DNA of 64,000 nt from Gammaproteobacteria bacterium (GCA_030426355.1 JAUHYQ010000003.1:1-64000), one strand, 5' to 3'; numbered from the stretch's first letter, positions 34,639 to 46,437 are shown. Notes: generated by a model not told the origin, from the letters alone. Numbers and translations: made by a program.

Positions 34639-35481
34639 TTACTCCGCGATGACGCGATTCGACAATACCCCGATGCCGTCAACCTCAACTTCAATCACAT
34701 CCCCCGGCTTCATCCACAACTGCGGATCACGGCCGAACCCCACGCCGCTCGGCGTGCCGGTACTGATAATGTCGCCCGGACTGAGCGGAGTAAACGACGA
34801 GATGTATTCAATCAGGTAGGGCACATCGAACTTGATGTCATGTATCGGCGCGTGTTGCATCACTTTGCCGTTCAATCGCGTTTCCAGATTGAGCACGGCA
34901 GGATCGGGTATTTCATCGGTAGTCACCAGCCACGGTCCGCAGGCGCCGCTGCGCCAGAAATTCTTGCCCGGGGTGAGCTGCGTGGTGTGGTGCTGATAGT
35001 CGCGCAATGAACCGTCCATAAAACAGGTGTAGCCCGCGACATAATCCAGTGCATCGGTTCGCGAAACATGATGCGCGCGGCGCCCCATCACGAAAGCCAG
35101 CTCGCCCTCAAAATCGTAGTCCGTTGATTTTTGGGGTCGGAGTAAAGGCTGCCGGTGACCGACCAGGGTATCGGGATAGCGGGTGAACAGCAGCGGAAAC
35201 TTGGGCTCAGGCCTGCCCATTTCGCGCATGTGCGCCATGAAGTTCACGCCCACACAAATCACCTTGGCAGGCGCCGGGATCGGGGGCAGGAACTGGACTG
35301 CGTCCAGCCCCACGCGCTGCGATTCACCCACTGCCGGCAATTCTGCTACCCGCCGTGCGGCCAGCACGTCCTGCAACGTCGGACATTGCCGCAGAAATGA
35401 CTGCTCCGGAATAATCAGTTCCGCGCCGTCTACACGACCGTAGACCGCCCGGTCATCAAGCTGAATGGTGGCTAATTTCAT
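34639..35481 (-). CDS. Fumarylacetoacetate hydrolase family protein
   Basis: ICVGVNFMAHMREMGRPEPKFPLLFTR...DYDFEGELAFVMGRRAHHV. Confidence 0.94.
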   Translation of the reverse strand: MKLATIQLDDRAVYGRVDGAELIIPEQSFLRQCPTLQDVLAARRVAELPAVGESQRVGLDAVQFLPPIPAPAKVICVGVNFMAHMREMGRPEPKFPLLFTRYPDTLVGHRQPLLRPQKSTDYDFEGELAFVMGRRAHHVSRTDALDYVAGYTCFMDGSLRDYQHHTTQLTPGKNFWRSGACGPWLVTTDEIPDPAVLNLETRLNGKVMQHAPIHDIKFDVPYLIEYISSFTPLSPGDIISTGTPSGVGFGRDPQLWMKPGDVIEVEVDGIGVLSNRVIAE

Positions 35482-35593
35482 CTGTCTGCCTGTCCGTGGA
35501 CTGATGCCGCGAATTCTTTAATTCGCCTGCTGCAAAGTCCAGAGCGTACAATAGCGGCCTTTTCCTGCCGACGAAACCGGAAATCGATACGCA

Positions 35594-36973
35594 ATGAAAC
35601 CGACCAGAATGCGCATGAACATGACCGAGGGGCCGATCGGACCGGCCATCGTCTCGCTCATGATTCCGATGATGGTCGGTATGGTCGCGCTGGTGTCTTA
35701 CAACATCGCCGACACCTGGTTCATCGGCCAACTCGGCACTCTGGAACTCGCTGCAGTTTCATTCACATTTCCGGTCGCGTTCATTGTTAATGCCTTGTCC
35801 ATGGGTCTGGGTGTAGGCACCTCGTCGGTCGCCTCGCGCCTGTTCGGCGCGAACGAAACCGGCACCATTCAGCGCATCACGACCCACGCCGCACTGCTTG
35901 CGGTGATGGTAGGTATTGCCGTGCTGATACTCGGGCTGCTGACTATTGATCCCGTGTTCCTGATGCTGGGTGCCGATGAGACCACGCTGCCGCTGATCCA
36001 TCGCTATATGAGCATTTACTACTTTGGTGGCGTATTTCTGATTGTGCCGATGATCGGCAACTCGGTGCTACGCGCCAGCGGCGATGCCAAGACCCCGTCC
36101 TTGCTGATGACCCTGGGCGCCGTGCTCAACGTCATACTCGACCCCATACTGATTTTCGGCTGGGGGCCCATTCCGCGCATGGAGCTCGAAGGAGCGGCCA
36201 TTTCGACTGTCGCTTGTAACGCACTGGTCGGGGCGCTGTCGGTGGGTGTGATTTATTTCCGTGATCAGTTGTTCCGCTTCAAGATGAAAGACTGGCCGAT
36301 GCTGCTCGATTCATGGCGTCGTATCCTGCACGTGGGCATACCGTCCATGGCCAGCAGTCTGGTCGCGCCCGTTACGACGGCGTTTATTACCTGGCAGGTC
36401 AGTCAGTTTGGTCAGGAATCGGTGGCTGGTTTCGGTGTGGCATCGCGTATTGAAGGCTTGTCCCTGATGGCGCTGATGGCGTTGGGTGCGGCGGTCACGC
36501 CTTTCTCCGGACAAAATTACGGCGCGAAGAAGTACGACCGGGTAATGAGCGGCGCACGTTTTGCATGGCGCTGGTGCACGTTTTACGGCCTGACCGTCGC
36601 GATTATTCTGTTTGCCAGTTCAAAATACATTGCGTTGTTCTTTACCGATAATGCGACGGCCGTCGGGACGGCCACTATGCACCTGAGCATGGTGCCCTGG
36701 AGTTACGCTTTCCTCGGCATCTCCATGGTGTGTGTCAGCGCCTTTAATGCCATTGGCAAGCCCACGCCAGGCATGCTGATTTCCATGACCCGAACCATCG
36801 GCGTCTATGCGCCGCTTGCCTTTGTGCTCGCATGGTTCTTCGGCTTGCGCGGCGTGTTTCTGGCGGCTTTCTGCGCCAACATTGTGACCGGCCTGCTGGG
36901 TTACTTCTGGTTTAAACTCGCAATGAAACCCTATTTCCAATCTCAACCCGACATCCTCGAGAAACCCGCCTGA
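35594..36973 (+). CDS. MATE family efflux transporter
   Basis: DTWFIGQLGTLELAAVSFTFPVAFI; 12-TM pattern. Confidence 0.93.
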   Translation: MKPTRMRMNMTEGPIGPAIVSLMIPMMVGMVALVSYNIADTWFIGQLGTLELAAVSFTFPVAFIVNALSMGLGVGTSSVASRLFGANETGTIQRITTHAALLAVMVGIAVLILGLLTIDPVFLMLGADETTLPLIHRYMSIYYFGGVFLIVPMIGNSVLRASGDAKTPSLLMTLGAVLNVILDPILIFGWGPIPRMELEGAAISTVACNALVGALSVGVIYFRDQLFRFKMKDWPMLLDSWRRILHVGIPSMASSLVAPVTTAFITWQVSQFGQESVAGFGVASRIEGLSLMALMALGAAVTPFSGQNYGAKKYDRVMSGARFAWRWCTFYGLTVAIILFASSKYIALFFTDNATAVGTATMHLSMVPWSYAFLGISMVCVSAFNAIGKPTPGMLISMTRTIGVYAPLAFVLAWFFGLRGVFLAAFCANIVTGLLGYFWFKLAMKPYFQSQPDILEKPA

Positions 36974-36976
36974 CCC

Positions 36977-37987
36977 GTGTCGTTGTTTAGCCGTTACGGA
37001 TTCGCTTCCCGACTCAGCGCGCTGCTGATTATCCAGCTGCTAATTGCAGCACCTGCCCTCGCCGAAACCACACTGACGCTGGTCAGCAGCTGGAACAGCC
37101 GGCAAAACTTCACCGCGCATTTTCTCAAATACGTGGCTGCCGTAAACGAAGCCGGCAAAGGCGTGGTACAGATCAGGTTTTTGGGTGGCCCCGAAGTGGT
37201 GCCGCAGCGGCAACTTTTATATGCGCTAAGGCGCGGCGTGATAGACATGGCATTCGGCGGCATGACCTACTACCGCGGCGTGCTGCCCGAGGGTGATGCT
37301 TTATTCGGCGCCACCATAAACCCTGCTATTGCGCGGCAAATTGGGGCCATCGATGCCTTGCAGCCCTACTGGCATGAACGCATCAATGCGCACCTGATCG
37401 GCTGGATGCAATCCGGCATCGGCCCGCACATTTACCTGAGTGAAGCGCCTCGGTTTCGCACTGACGGTTTGCCCGATCTGAGCGGACTCAAAATCCGCAC
37501 CTCACCGACCAACGTTGAATTGCTCAAAGCGCTGGATGCCCGTGCCGTGCAAATCGCTGTAAAAGAGATCTACACGGCCTTTCAGCGCGGCACCGTGGAC
37601 GGCCTGGCCTGGCCGACAATTGGCTTTCCCGATCTGGGCATCAGCGAGTTCGTGCATTACCGCATTGATCCCGACGTGCTGCAGTTATCGGTCACGCTGC
37701 AGATCAATCTCGACGTGTGGAACGACTTGTCGCAGCAAGCGCGCGACATACTCACCGAACAGGCGCTCATTTACGAGCAGAAAAGTCGGGAGGATTTGTT
37801 TGCCATCACCGCGCAAGAAGTTGCCGAACTGGACGCCGCCGGATTCAAGTCAGTTCACTTGTCGGATGATGTGGCCAAACGCTGGCGTGATTTTGCGCAT
37901 GAAGTGGTGTGGTCCCGGTTCGAAGCGCGCGCACCCGAATCTGCGGCGCAACTCAAGCCAATCTTCTATCCGGAGTATGCGCATTGA
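36977..37987 (+). CDS. TRAP transporter substrate-binding protein (DctP type)
   Basis: Signal peptide, LSGLKIRTSPTNVELLKALDARAVQI...EIYTAFQRGTVDGLAWP; GTG start. Confidence 0.9.
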   Translation: MSLFSRYGFASRLSALLIIQLLIAAPALAETTLTLVSSWNSRQNFTAHFLKYVAAVNEAGKGVVQIRFLGGPEVVPQRQLLYALRRGVIDMAFGGMTYYRGVLPEGDALFGATINPAIARQIGAIDALQPYWHERINAHLIGWMQSGIGPHIYLSEAPRFRTDGLPDLSGLKIRTSPTNVELLKALDARAVQIAVKEIYTAFQRGTVDGLAWPTIGFPDLGISEFVHYRIDPDVLQLSVTLQINLDVWNDLSQQARDILTEQALIYEQKSREDLFAITAQEVAELDAAGFKSVHLSDDVAKRWRDFAHEVVWSRFEARAPESAAQLKPIFYPEYAH

Positions 37988-38493
37988 AAGCGCTTGCACG
38001 ACTATATACCGGCCTGATCGAAGGACTGGCAACGCTGGCGGGCTTAATGGTCGCCGGGGTCTGCCTGTTGATCGTCTATGACGTCATCGCCCGCAATCTG
38101 GGGCTGCAGCCGCCCGACTCCACGGTCGCGCTAACCGAATATGCGCTACTTTACTTCACGATGGCCGCCGCGCCATGGCTGGTGCGCACCCGCGGACACA
38201 TTGTGGTTGAAGTGCTGCATTCCCGCTTTCAGGGCAGCGTGCGGCTGTGGGCAGATCGCCTGATACTGACTGTTTGCATCGTTACCGCCGCGGTCATTGC
38301 GGCACTGGCAGGTGTGCTGGCTGTGGAGGCCTGGTCGCGAGGCGAAATCGAAATCCGCTCGCTGGCCATGCCACGCGCGTTCCTGTTTGCGCCACTTGCC
38401 ATTGGTTTCGGTTTAATGGCCACGGAATTCCTCCGGCTCGCCGTTCGGGGTGAAGCGGTGGCAGATCCGAACGATAAACAGGGGGCGATATAA
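37984..38493 (+). CDS. TRAP transporter small permease (DctQ)
   Basis: Four-TM protein overlapping dctP stop; TTG start. Confidence 0.87.
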   Translation: MKALARLYTGLIEGLATLAGLMVAGVCLLIVYDVIARNLGLQPPDSTVALTEYALLYFTMAAAPWLVRTRGHIVVEVLHSRFQGSVRLWADRLILTVCIVTAAVIAALAGVLAVEAWSRGEIEIRSLAMPRAFLFAPLAIGFGLMATEFLRLAVRGEAVADPNDKQGAI

Positions 38494-38495
38494 CC

Positions 38496-39800
38496 ATGCT
38501 CGCAACCGGCGCCCTGATCTTTTTTCTGGTGCTGTTGTTTATGGTGTTGGGCGTACCGGTTGCGTTCGCTTTTCTGGCCGCCAACCTTATTGGTGCGGCA
38601 ATCATCATGGGGGGCATTGAGGGGCTTCTGCAGCTGGTCGATAACTCTACCAGCCTGATCACGTCGTTCACGCTCGTCGCCATCCCCATGTTCGTGTTGA
38701 TGGGGGCGTTGTTGTTTCATAGCGGGCTGGCACTGCGCGTGTTCGACACTCTGGATACATTGTTCGGACGCATTCCTGCGCGCCTGAGTTATCTGACGGT
38801 GGCAGGCGGAGCAACTTTTTCCACGCTCACCGGATCCACCATGGCGAACACCGCGATGCTCGGCTCGCTGATGGTGCCGGAAATGTCGCGTCGCGGTTAC
38901 TCCACGCACATGTCCATCGGGCCGATCATAGGAACAGGCGGGCTGGCTATGCTGATCCCGCCTTCCGCACTGGGCGTACTGCTGGGTTCGCTGGCACAAA
39001 TTGATATCGGCGCATTGCTGATCGCCGGGCTGTTGCCGGGTGTGCTGCTGGCTTGTCTCTATTGCCTGACCATCTGGATACAGGCACGCATCGACCCGGA
39101 CGCAGCACCTGCCTACGATGCTGACGAGGTGCCGCGTCGCGCCAAGGTCGCGCTGTTTGCCAAAAATATCCTGCCGCTCGGCCTGGTGATTTTTTGCGTG
39201 GTCGGTTTCATTATTCTCGGCATCGCCACGCCGTCGGAGTCAGCGGCGTTCGGTGCCCTGTCGGTAGTGGCCCTGGCAGCCTTCATGCGCTGCCTTACGC
39301 TGGACGCACTCAGGAAATCCCTGGCGAATACCGTTCAGGTCACCTCGATGGTCTTTCTGCTGGTCATCGCGTCATCGGTGTTCGGCCAGTTGATGGCCTT
39401 TGCGGGCGCAAGTACCTCTTTGGTGGATTGGGCGGTTGGAATAGAAACCGGAGCGCTGATTAAGTTGCTCCTGATGTTCGGCACCTTGCTGCTGCTTGGT
39501 ATGTTTATGGATCAGATTTCCATCATGCTGCTGACCATTCCGATTTTTTTCCCGCTGGCCGCCACGCTGGGTTTTGACCCGGTCTGGTTCGGCATTATTG
39601 TGCTGCTGGCGATGGAGATGAGCCTGAGCACGCCGCCGTTCGGGCTGCTGCTGTTCTTAATGCAGGGCGTGGCACCAAAGGGCACGACCTTGGGGCAGGT
39701 CGCCTGGGCAGCAACCCCCTACCTGCTATGCGACCTGGTACTGATGGTTCTGCTGTTGATGTTTCCGGCGATTGCATTGTATTTGCCATCACTGATTTAG
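38496..39800 (+). CDS. TRAP transporter large permease (DctM)
   Basis: FLVLLFMVLGVPVAFAFLAANL; GSTMANTAMLGSLMVPEMSRRGY. Confidence 0.93.
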   Translation: MLATGALIFFLVLLFMVLGVPVAFAFLAANLIGAAIIMGGIEGLLQLVDNSTSLITSFTLVAIPMFVLMGALLFHSGLALRVFDTLDTLFGRIPARLSYLTVAGGATFSTLTGSTMANTAMLGSLMVPEMSRRGYSTHMSIGPIIGTGGLAMLIPPSALGVLLGSLAQIDIGALLIAGLLPGVLLACLYCLTIWIQARIDPDAAPAYDADEVPRRAKVALFAKNILPLGLVIFCVVGFIILGIATPSESAAFGALSVVALAAFMRCLTLDALRKSLANTVQVTSMVFLLVIASSVFGQLMAFAGASTSLVDWAVGIETGALIKLLLMFGTLLLLGMFMDQISIMLLTIPIFFPLAATLGFDPVWFGIIVLLAMEMSLSTPPFGLLLFLMQGVAPKGTTLGQVAWAATPYLLCDLVLMVLLLMFPAIALYLPSLI

Positions 39801-39856
39801 ACGGTCACCGGGCAAGCCTCATGCATGGAATCCACTTTGCGCTAAACACCGCCCAG

Positions 39857-41815
39857 CTAAGCCAGCCCGCGCAATTGATCCAGAATTGCTTCGTTCTCAA
39901 GTGTTGACGTGTCCTGCGTGATTTCCTCACCGCGTGCAATGGCACGCAATAATCGCCGCATGATTTTTCCGGAACGGGTTTTCGGCAGATTGTCGGTAAA
40001 ACGAATGTCATCGGGCTTGGCGATGGAACCCACCTGCTCGCCCACCCAGTCGCGCAGTTCCCTGGTAAGCGTATCGGCTTCATCACCCACCGGCCGGTCA
40101 CCGCGAAACACCACGTAGGCAAAAATGGACTCGCCCTTGATCTCGTGCGGGCGACTGACCACTGCAGCTTCGACCACACGCGGATGCGCCACCAGCGCCG
40201 ACTCCACTTCCATGGTGCCGAGACGATGACCGGAGACGTTCACCACGTCATCAATGCGCCCCATGATCCAGAAGTAGCCGTCCTTGTCGCGATGGGCACT
40301 GTCGCCGGCCACGTAATAGCGGTTTTGAAATTTTTCCCAGTAGGTTTCGATGTAGCGCGCGTTGTCGCCCCAGATGGTGCGCAGCATCGACGGCCAGGGC
40401 TTGCGAATCACCAGGTAGCCGCCGCCCTCTGCTTCAACTGGGTTGCCGTTATCATCCACAATATCCATGATGATGCCGGGCAATGCCTGCGTGCAGGAAC
40501 CGGGTTTGGTTGCTGTCACGCCCGGCACCGGCGTCATCATGATGCCGCCTGTTTCGGTCTGCCACCAGGTATCCACAATGGGGCAACGCTCCTTGCCGAT
40601 AACAGTGTGGTACCACATCCAGGCTTCCGGGTTGATCGGTTCGCCAACGGTTCCCAGCAAGCGAATTTTTGATAAATCATATTGGTTCGGAAAGTCATCA
40701 CCGAATTTCATTAATGCACGCAGCGCAGTGGGCGCTGTGTAAAACACGGTCACGCCCAGTTCTTCGCAGATTTTCCAGAACCGGCCCGCGTCCGGATACA
40801 CCGGGCCGCCTTCGTACATGACGATGGTCGCTCCTGCCGCCAGCGGCCCGTAGGCAACGTAGCTGTGACCGGTGATCCAGCCGACATCGGCTGTACACCA
40901 GAACACGTCATTGTCATTGAGATCGAACACCCATTGGTTGGTCAGCTTGGCGTGCAAAAGATAACCCGCGCTGGCATGCTGGATGCCCTTGGGCTTGCCG
41001 GTGGATCCGGAGGTATATAACAAGAACAACGGGTGTTCGGCATTTACGGGTAAGGGTGCGCACTCGTCGCTCACGCCTGCCACCGCATCGTGCCACCAAA
41101 TATCACGCCCGGAGGTCATGTTCACTTCATGACCGGTGCGTTTAAGCACGATCACCTTTTCGATGGTTCGGCAGTCATCGCCCACGGCGGTATCGGTCGC
41201 CTGTTTGAGTTCCACAATGCCACCACCGCGACGTCCGCCGTCGGCCGTAATCACTATCTTTGCGCCGGCGTCGTTTATGCGGTCACGCAGAGCGGTTGCT
41301 GAAAACCCGCCGAATACTACCGAGTGCACCGCGCCGATACGCGCGCACGCCTGCATGGCGATCACCGCTTCAGGCACCATGGGCATGTAAATCACGATAC
41401 GGTCACCCGCCACCGCGCCCTGCTCCTTCAACGCATTGGCAAAACGCGACACTTCCGCCGTGAGTTCCCTATAACTCAACGTGCGCCGGTCGCCGGCTTC
41501 ACCTTCAAAAATTATTGCGGTTTTGTCACCCCGCTCGGCAAGATGCACATCAAGACAGTTCGCCGATACGTTCAATTCGCCATCGCTGAACCACGCGTAG
41601 TTGGGTGCATTGCTGTCATCGAGAACAGTCGTGAACGGCCTGTCCCAGATTAATGCCTCACGGGCCCGCGCAGCCCAGAAACCCTGGTAATCGTTGGCAG
41701 CCTCGTCGTGCAACGCCTGCAAATCAGCGGGCTTCAGTCGGGCGCTCGCGGCAAAGGATGCGGGGGGTTCGAACAAACGTTGTTCATCAAGAATCGATTC
41801 GATGTTGTCTGTCAT
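39857..41815 (-). CDS. acs: Acetyl-CoA synthetase
   Basis: [40 protein letters not shown]. Confidence 0.95.
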   Translation of the reverse strand: MTDNIESILDEQRLFEPPASFAASARLKPADLQALHDEAANDYQGFWAARAREALIWDRPFTTVLDDSNAPNYAWFSDGELNVSANCLDVHLAERGDKTAIIFEGEAGDRRTLSYRELTAEVSRFANALKEQGAVAGDRIVIYMPMVPEAVIAMQACARIGAVHSVVFGGFSATALRDRINDAGAKIVITADGGRRGGGIVELKQATDTAVGDDCRTIEKVIVLKRTGHEVNMTSGRDIWWHDAVAGVSDECAPLPVNAEHPLFLLYTSGSTGKPKGIQHASAGYLLHAKLTNQWVFDLNDNDVFWCTADVGWITGHSYVAYGPLAAGATIVMYEGGPVYPDAGRFWKICEELGVTVFYTAPTALRALMKFGDDFPNQYDLSKIRLLGTVGEPINPEAWMWYHTVIGKERCPIVDTWWQTETGGIMMTPVPGVTATKPGSCTQALPGIIMDIVDDNGNPVEAEGGGYLVIRKPWPSMLRTIWGDNARYIETYWEKFQNRYYVAGDSAHRDKDGYFWIMGRIDDVVNVSGHRLGTMEVESALVAHPRVVEAAVVSRPHEIKGESIFAYVVFRGDRPVGDEADTLTRELRDWVGEQVGSIAKPDDIRFTDNLPKTRSGKIMRRLLRAIARGEEITQDTSTLENEAILDQLRGLA

Positions 41816-41843
41816 GGTTGTCTTTCCAGTAATGCGTCGATCA

Positions 41844-42722
41844 TCAACCGGCGATGCGTTCAGCCTGTCGGCGCAGACTGCTGCCAAAGTCTGCTCTGTC
41901 AAATAGCGCGTGCAAAGCGTCCATGTCGGGTGCCTGTCGCCGGACATGCTCGCGTCCGGACTCCAGCGGCACATCGCGCGCAATGCGGGTCAGCTTTCTG
42001 GAGATGAGGGCATGTTCGCGATGCGCATCCAGTCTGGCACCAAGTTTTGCCGCACCCCGCACATTCACCGCCGCGACCTCATCGAGCCGGGCATACAGGC
42101 TGTCCAGATCGCCAAAATGCTCCAGCAGTGCGGCGGCCGTTTTGGGTCCGACGCCCGGCACGCCCGGAATGTTGTCCACGCTGTCGCCGGCCAACGCAAG
42201 ATAGTCCACCATCTGCTCGGCCGTCACGCCGAAGCGGCTGGCAACATCTTTATAGTGTGTGCGTTTGCCGCCGGTAAAGTCCCACATCGCGTCGCCGGCA
42301 TCCAGCAGCTGCAGTAAATCCTTGTCACGACTAAGAATAGTGGAACGCATGCCCTGCTCGCGCATGCGGGTAACCAGCGTGCCGATAATGTCGTCGGCCT
42401 CAAAACGCGGTGAGGCATAGTCGCGACAACCCAGTGCGCGCGTGACCTCGCGACAGCGGTCAAACTGCTGTTTGAGCTCTTCGGGCGCCGGATCGCGATT
42501 TGCTTTGTAGTCGGGGTAAATCTCATTCCGAAAACAGGTTTCCAGCGCAGTATCGAATGCAACCGCCAGATATTCCGGTCGGGTGTGTTCCAGAAAATCG
42601 CCGAGAAACCGGGTAAATCCATACAACGCGTTGACCGCGTTGCCGTCATGGTCGCGCATATCATCCGGCATCGAGAACCAGGCACGAAAGACGTAGTAGC
42701 TCGCATCGATCACATAGAACAT
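41844..42722 (-). CDS. 5'-3' exonuclease (flap endonuclease-like)
   Basis: [58 protein letters not shown]. Confidence 0.92.
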   Translation of the reverse strand: MFYVIDASYYVFRAWFSMPDDMRDHDGNAVNALYGFTRFLGDFLEHTRPEYLAVAFDTALETCFRNEIYPDYKANRDPAPEELKQQFDRCREVTRALGCRDYASPRFEADDIIGTLVTRMREQGMRSTILSRDKDLLQLLDAGDAMWDFTGGKRTHYKDVASRFGVTAEQMVDYLALAGDSVDNIPGVPGVGPKTAAALLEHFGDLDSLYARLDEVAAVNVRGAAKLGARLDAHREHALISRKLTRIARDVPLESGREHVRRQAPDMDALHALFDRADFGSSLRRQAERIAG

Positions 42723-42774
42723 GTGCTGATACTAGCCGCTGGTGCAGCGGTGTCCAGTAAATAAAAAGTTGGCG

Positions 42775-43422
42775 TCAGCGGCTGTGCTGGTTGCCGAGCG
42801 GGCTGCCAAAATCCTCGCGCAGTCGATCGTGCAGCGGGCTTTTGCGTGGGAAATGAGCCAGCAGAAACTTCATCTGGTCGGCCAGTACGCGACGACCCTT
42901 TAAATAGATGTACTCGGCATAGGTCGGTATAAATGGCACTGCAATCAACTCCATACCGGCCTGCTCCGGCGTTCGCCCGCCTTTGTGATTGTTACAACGG
43001 CGACACGCGGTAACCACGTTTTGCCAGAGATCGCGGCCACCCTGACTGAGGGGCTTGATATGGTCACGTGTCAGATCGCGCGACATGAAGCGCACACTGC
43101 AATACATACACACATTGGCGTCGCGCCTGAACAACGTGCGGTTGTTGAGTGGTGGAACGTAGTTGTGGCGCTTCTCCGTATGTCCCGACTGGTGACCCAC
43201 CGTGGCGATGATGGAATTGACCTCGACCAGGCTGCGTTTTCCCGTAAGAGCGCTAAAACCGCCGTGTACAACGTACAGGGGCTCCCCGCAGGTATAGGCT
43301 ACCTGCCCGGTATGGTAGAGCCGAACCGCGTCGCGGTAATCAATCCACTCCACAGGCATGCCCGCCACATCCGTGCGGAGCACCTGTTGATTCAGCTCAA
43401 ACGATGTTGGCGCAGAATCCAT
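42775..43422 (-). CDS. HNH endonuclease
   Basis: CMYCSVRFMSRDLTRDHIKPLSQGGRDLWQNVVTACRRCNNHKG. Confidence 0.92.
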   Translation of the reverse strand: MDSAPTSFELNQQVLRTDVAGMPVEWIDYRDAVRLYHTGQVAYTCGEPLYVVHGGFSALTGKRSLVEVNSIIATVGHQSGHTEKRHNYVPPLNNRTLFRRDANVCMYCSVRFMSRDLTRDHIKPLSQGGRDLWQNVVTACRRCNNHKGGRTPEQAGMELIAVPFIPTYAEYIYLKGRRVLADQMKFLLAHFPRKSPLHDRLREDFGSPLGNQHSR

Positions 43423-43595
43423 CGGTTGTTATCCGGAGGCATGGGAAGAAGTCCCTGAAACCTCGTAGCGGATATATTCCAGAGTTGTCCGAAAAAAGCA
43501 ATACAGGCAGTGTTTCACCGGATTAAGCGTGGTGTCGGACACTCTGCATATATGGCATCATTCCGGGCACCACGTGAACGTCCAGGGAGTATCGG

Positions 43596-44732
43596 GTGCC
43601 CGTAACGATCGGAGTATTAAAGGAAACCTTGGCTGGCGAGACCCGGGTCGCGCTGGTTCCGGAGGTGCTGACCAAGCTCACCGCACTCAAGGCCGAAGTC
43701 CTGCTGGAATCCGGTGCGGGCGAATCCGCGCGCCTGCCAGACGCGGTGTTTAAAGGCGCGACGGTTTCCCCCAACCCGCTTGGCATCATCGAGAAAAGCG
43801 ACATCATTTTCACGGTGCAACCGCCGACCGCGGAAGAAATCGCTGCCATGAGGCCGGGCACCGTGGTCGTCGGCTTCATGCAGGCCTACAAGCAAACGGC
43901 CATGGTGCAGCAGCTGTGCGACAAAAAAATTACCAGCTTCGCAATGGAACTGGTGCCGCGAATCTCGCGAGCACAGTCTATGGATGCGCTGTCATCGCAA
44001 GCAGCAGTAGCCGGTTACCGTGCCGTGTTAATCGCCGCCGATGCGCTGGATAAATTCATCCCGATGCTCACGACAGCCGCAGGCACGATCCGGCCGTCAA
44101 GTTTTCTGATCATCGGTGCAGGCGTTGCGGGACTGCAGGCCATTGCAACCGCCAAACGCCTTGGCGCTGTCGTCGAAGCCTTTGATGTGCGCTCGGCAAC
44201 CAAAGAACAGATTCAGTCACTGGGCGCCAAGTTTGTTGATACCGGCGTGTCAGCGGAAGGCGAAGGCGGCTATGCGCGCGAACTGACGGCAGCAGAACAG
44301 GATCAACAGCAAAAAGCGCTGGCGGAGCGCATCGCGAAAATGGATGCGGTAATTACCACGGCAGCGGTGCCGGGCCGGCCGGCGCCGCGCATCATCAGCG
44401 CGGCCACGGTAGCCACCATGCAGCCCGGTGCGGTGATTGTTGATCTGGGTGCCGAAAGCGGCGGCAACTGCGAACTAACGGTTGCCGGTAAAACCATCGA
44501 CCATAACGGCGTCACCATTATCGGGCCGGTCAATCTGCCCGCTACGCTGCCCAGGCATGCCAGCGAAATGTACGCCCGTAATCTGCTCAATTTCATGTCG
44601 CCCGCGATTGTTGATGGCGAACTGAAAATCGACTGGGACGATGAAGTGTTTGCCGGGGCGGTGTTAACCCGTGACGGCGAAATTGTGCATGAACAGACGC
44701 GTGAAGCGATAAAAGGGAAAGCTCAGTCATGA
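43596..44732 (+). CDS. pntAA: NAD(P) transhydrogenase subunit alpha part 1
   Basis: IGVLKETLAGETRVALVPEVL; IIGAGVAGLQAIATAKRLGAVVEAFDVR. Confidence 0.95.
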   Translation: MPVTIGVLKETLAGETRVALVPEVLTKLTALKAEVLLESGAGESARLPDAVFKGATVSPNPLGIIEKSDIIFTVQPPTAEEIAAMRPGTVVVGFMQAYKQTAMVQQLCDKKITSFAMELVPRISRAQSMDALSSQAAVAGYRAVLIAADALDKFIPMLTTAAGTIRPSSFLIIGAGVAGLQAIATAKRLGAVVEAFDVRSATKEQIQSLGAKFVDTGVSAEGEGGYARELTAAEQDQQQKALAERIAKMDAVITTAAVPGRPAPRIISAATVATMQPGAVIVDLGAESGGNCELTVAGKTIDHNGVTIIGPVNLPATLPRHASEMYARNLLNFMSPAIVDGELKIDWDDEVFAGAVLTRDGEIVHEQTREAIKGKAQS

Positions 44733-45049
44733 TTGAACTCAGCGCATTTGCGGCTCTGTACATCTTTATGCTGGCAGCGTTCACCGGTTACGAAGTGATC
44801 GCCAAAGTGCCGGCTATCCTGCACACACCGTTGATGTCCGGCTCCAACTTTGTACACGGCATCGTGCTGGTGGGTGCCATGGTCGCGCTTGGGCATGCGG
44901 AATCAACGGGCGGGCAGATTATCGGATTTATTGGCGTTATCCTCGGCGCCGGAAACGCCGTCGGTGGTTATGTGGTTACCGAAAGAATGCTGGAGATGTT
45001 CAAATCCAGCGGCAAGAAGGACGCAAAGAAAAGCGAGGGTAACGGCTGA
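44729..45049 (+). CDS. pntAB: NAD(P) transhydrogenase subunit alpha part 2
   Basis: AFTGYEVIAKVPAILHTPLMSGSNFVHGIVLVGAM. Confidence 0.95.
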   Translation: MIELSAFAALYIFMLAAFTGYEVIAKVPAILHTPLMSGSNFVHGIVLVGAMVALGHAESTGGQIIGFIGVILGAGNAVGGYVVTERMLEMFKSSGKKDAKKSEGNG

Positions 45050-46437
45050 TGGACGATACGCTTAGCCTCGCCATCCAGGCCAGCTACTACATCGCTGCGT
45101 TCCTGTTCATCATGGGCCTGAAGCGCATGAGCTCGCCGGTGACGGCTGCCAGCGGTATCAAGTGGGCAGGCGTCGGCATGGTGGTCGCCACGGCCATCAC
45201 GTTCGCTTATCCCGGCATGCACAACTTCATGCTGATGACGACGGCGATTTTTGTCGGCGGTTTGCTGGCCTGGTGGACGGGCAAGAAAGTCGCCATGACC
45301 GACATGCCGCAGATGATCGCACTCTACAACGGCATGGGCGGCGGTTCCGCGGCAGCCATTTCCGGCGTGGAATTGTTAGCCGTCAGCTCGGGAGCAACCA
45401 CCCATTCGACCGTGTTCATGGTGCTGGCGGTGCTGGGCGGATTCATCGGCTCGGTGTCGTTCTCCGGCAGCATGATCGCTTTCGGCAAACTGCAGGGGCT
45501 CATCCGCAAAGACTTCCGCTTTAAGGGCCAGAACTTTGTAAATCTGGCGCTGCTGGGCGCGATCGCGTGGCTGGGAATCACCGTGGCCGGCGGACACGCC
45601 GACATTAGCACCCTGGCCTTGTTTTTTGGCCTGACCCTGTTGCTCGGCGTTACGATGACCTTGCCGATCGGCGGCGCCGATATGCCCGTGGTGATTTCAC
45701 TCTACAACGCCATGACCGGACTGGCCGTCGCCTTTGAAGGGTTTGTGCTGAACAACGCTGCGATGATTATCGCCGGCACCGTAGTCGGTTCGGCCGGTTC
45801 GCTGCTGACGCAGTTGATGGCCAAGGCCATGAACCGTTCGCTGGGTAACGTATTGTTCAGCGGCTTCGGCGGCGAAAGTGCTGCAGCCGGTGGCGAAGTC
45901 AGCGGCAGTATGAAAGCGATCGAAGCCACTGACGTGGGTGTGATGATGGCCTTTGCGCAAAAGGTCATCATTATTCCGGGCTACGGTATGGCGGTTGCGC
46001 AAGCCCAGCACAAAGTCTGGGAATTGACCCAACTGCTGTCCGAACGCGGGGTAGACGTTAAATTTGCCATTCACCCGGTCGCCGGTCGCATGCCCGGTCA
46101 TATGAACGTGCTGCTGGCGGAAGCCGGCGTGCCCTACGATTTGATTTACGACGCTGACGAGATCAATGCTGATTTTGAAAGCACGGACGTGGCACTGGTG
46201 ATCGGTGCAAATGACGTGGTCAATCCCGTGGCGCGCACCGACCCGTCCAGCCCGATTTTCGGTATGCCCATTCTGAACGCTGACAAGGCAAAGAACTGCA
46301 TCGTGATTAAGCGCGGCCAGGGCGCGGGGTTTTCCGGCATCGAGAACCTGCTGTTTTTCCTCGACAACACACGGATGCTTTACGGTGACGGGCAGGCGGC
46401 GGTTTCCGAGCTGATTCAGGCGGTTAAGGAACTCTGA
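45049..46437 (+). CDS. pntB: NAD(P) transhydrogenase subunit beta
   Basis: GYGMAVAQAQHKVWEL; FAIHPVAGRMPGHMNVLLAEA. Confidence 0.96.
   Translation: MDDTLSLAIQASYYIAAFLFIMGLKRMSSPVTAASGIKWAGVGMVVATAITFAYPGMHNFMLMTTAIFVGGLLAWWTGKKVAMTDMPQMIALYNGMGGGSAAAISGVELLAVSSGATTHSTVFMVLAVLGGFIGSVSFSGSMIAFGKLQGLIRKDFRFKGQNFVNLALLGAIAWLGITVAGGHADISTLALFFGLTLLLGVTMTLPIGGADMPVVISLYNAMTGLAVAFEGFVLNNAAMIIAGTVVGSAGSLLTQLMAKAMNRSLGNVLFSGFGGESAAAGGEVSGSMKAIEATDVGVMMAFAQKVIIIPGYGMAVAQAQHKVWELTQLLSERGVDVKFAIHPVAGRMPGHMNVLLAEAGVPYDLIYDADEINADFESTDVALVIGANDVVNPVARTDPSSPIFGMPILNADKAKNCIVIKRGQGAGFSGIENLLFFLDNTRMLYGDGQAAVSELIQAVKEL

Noticed and set aside
43596-46437. Three-gene split transhydrogenase (pntAA, pntAB, pntB)
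   Set aside because: A well-known arrangement in many proteobacteria; overlapping starts and stops are ordinary.
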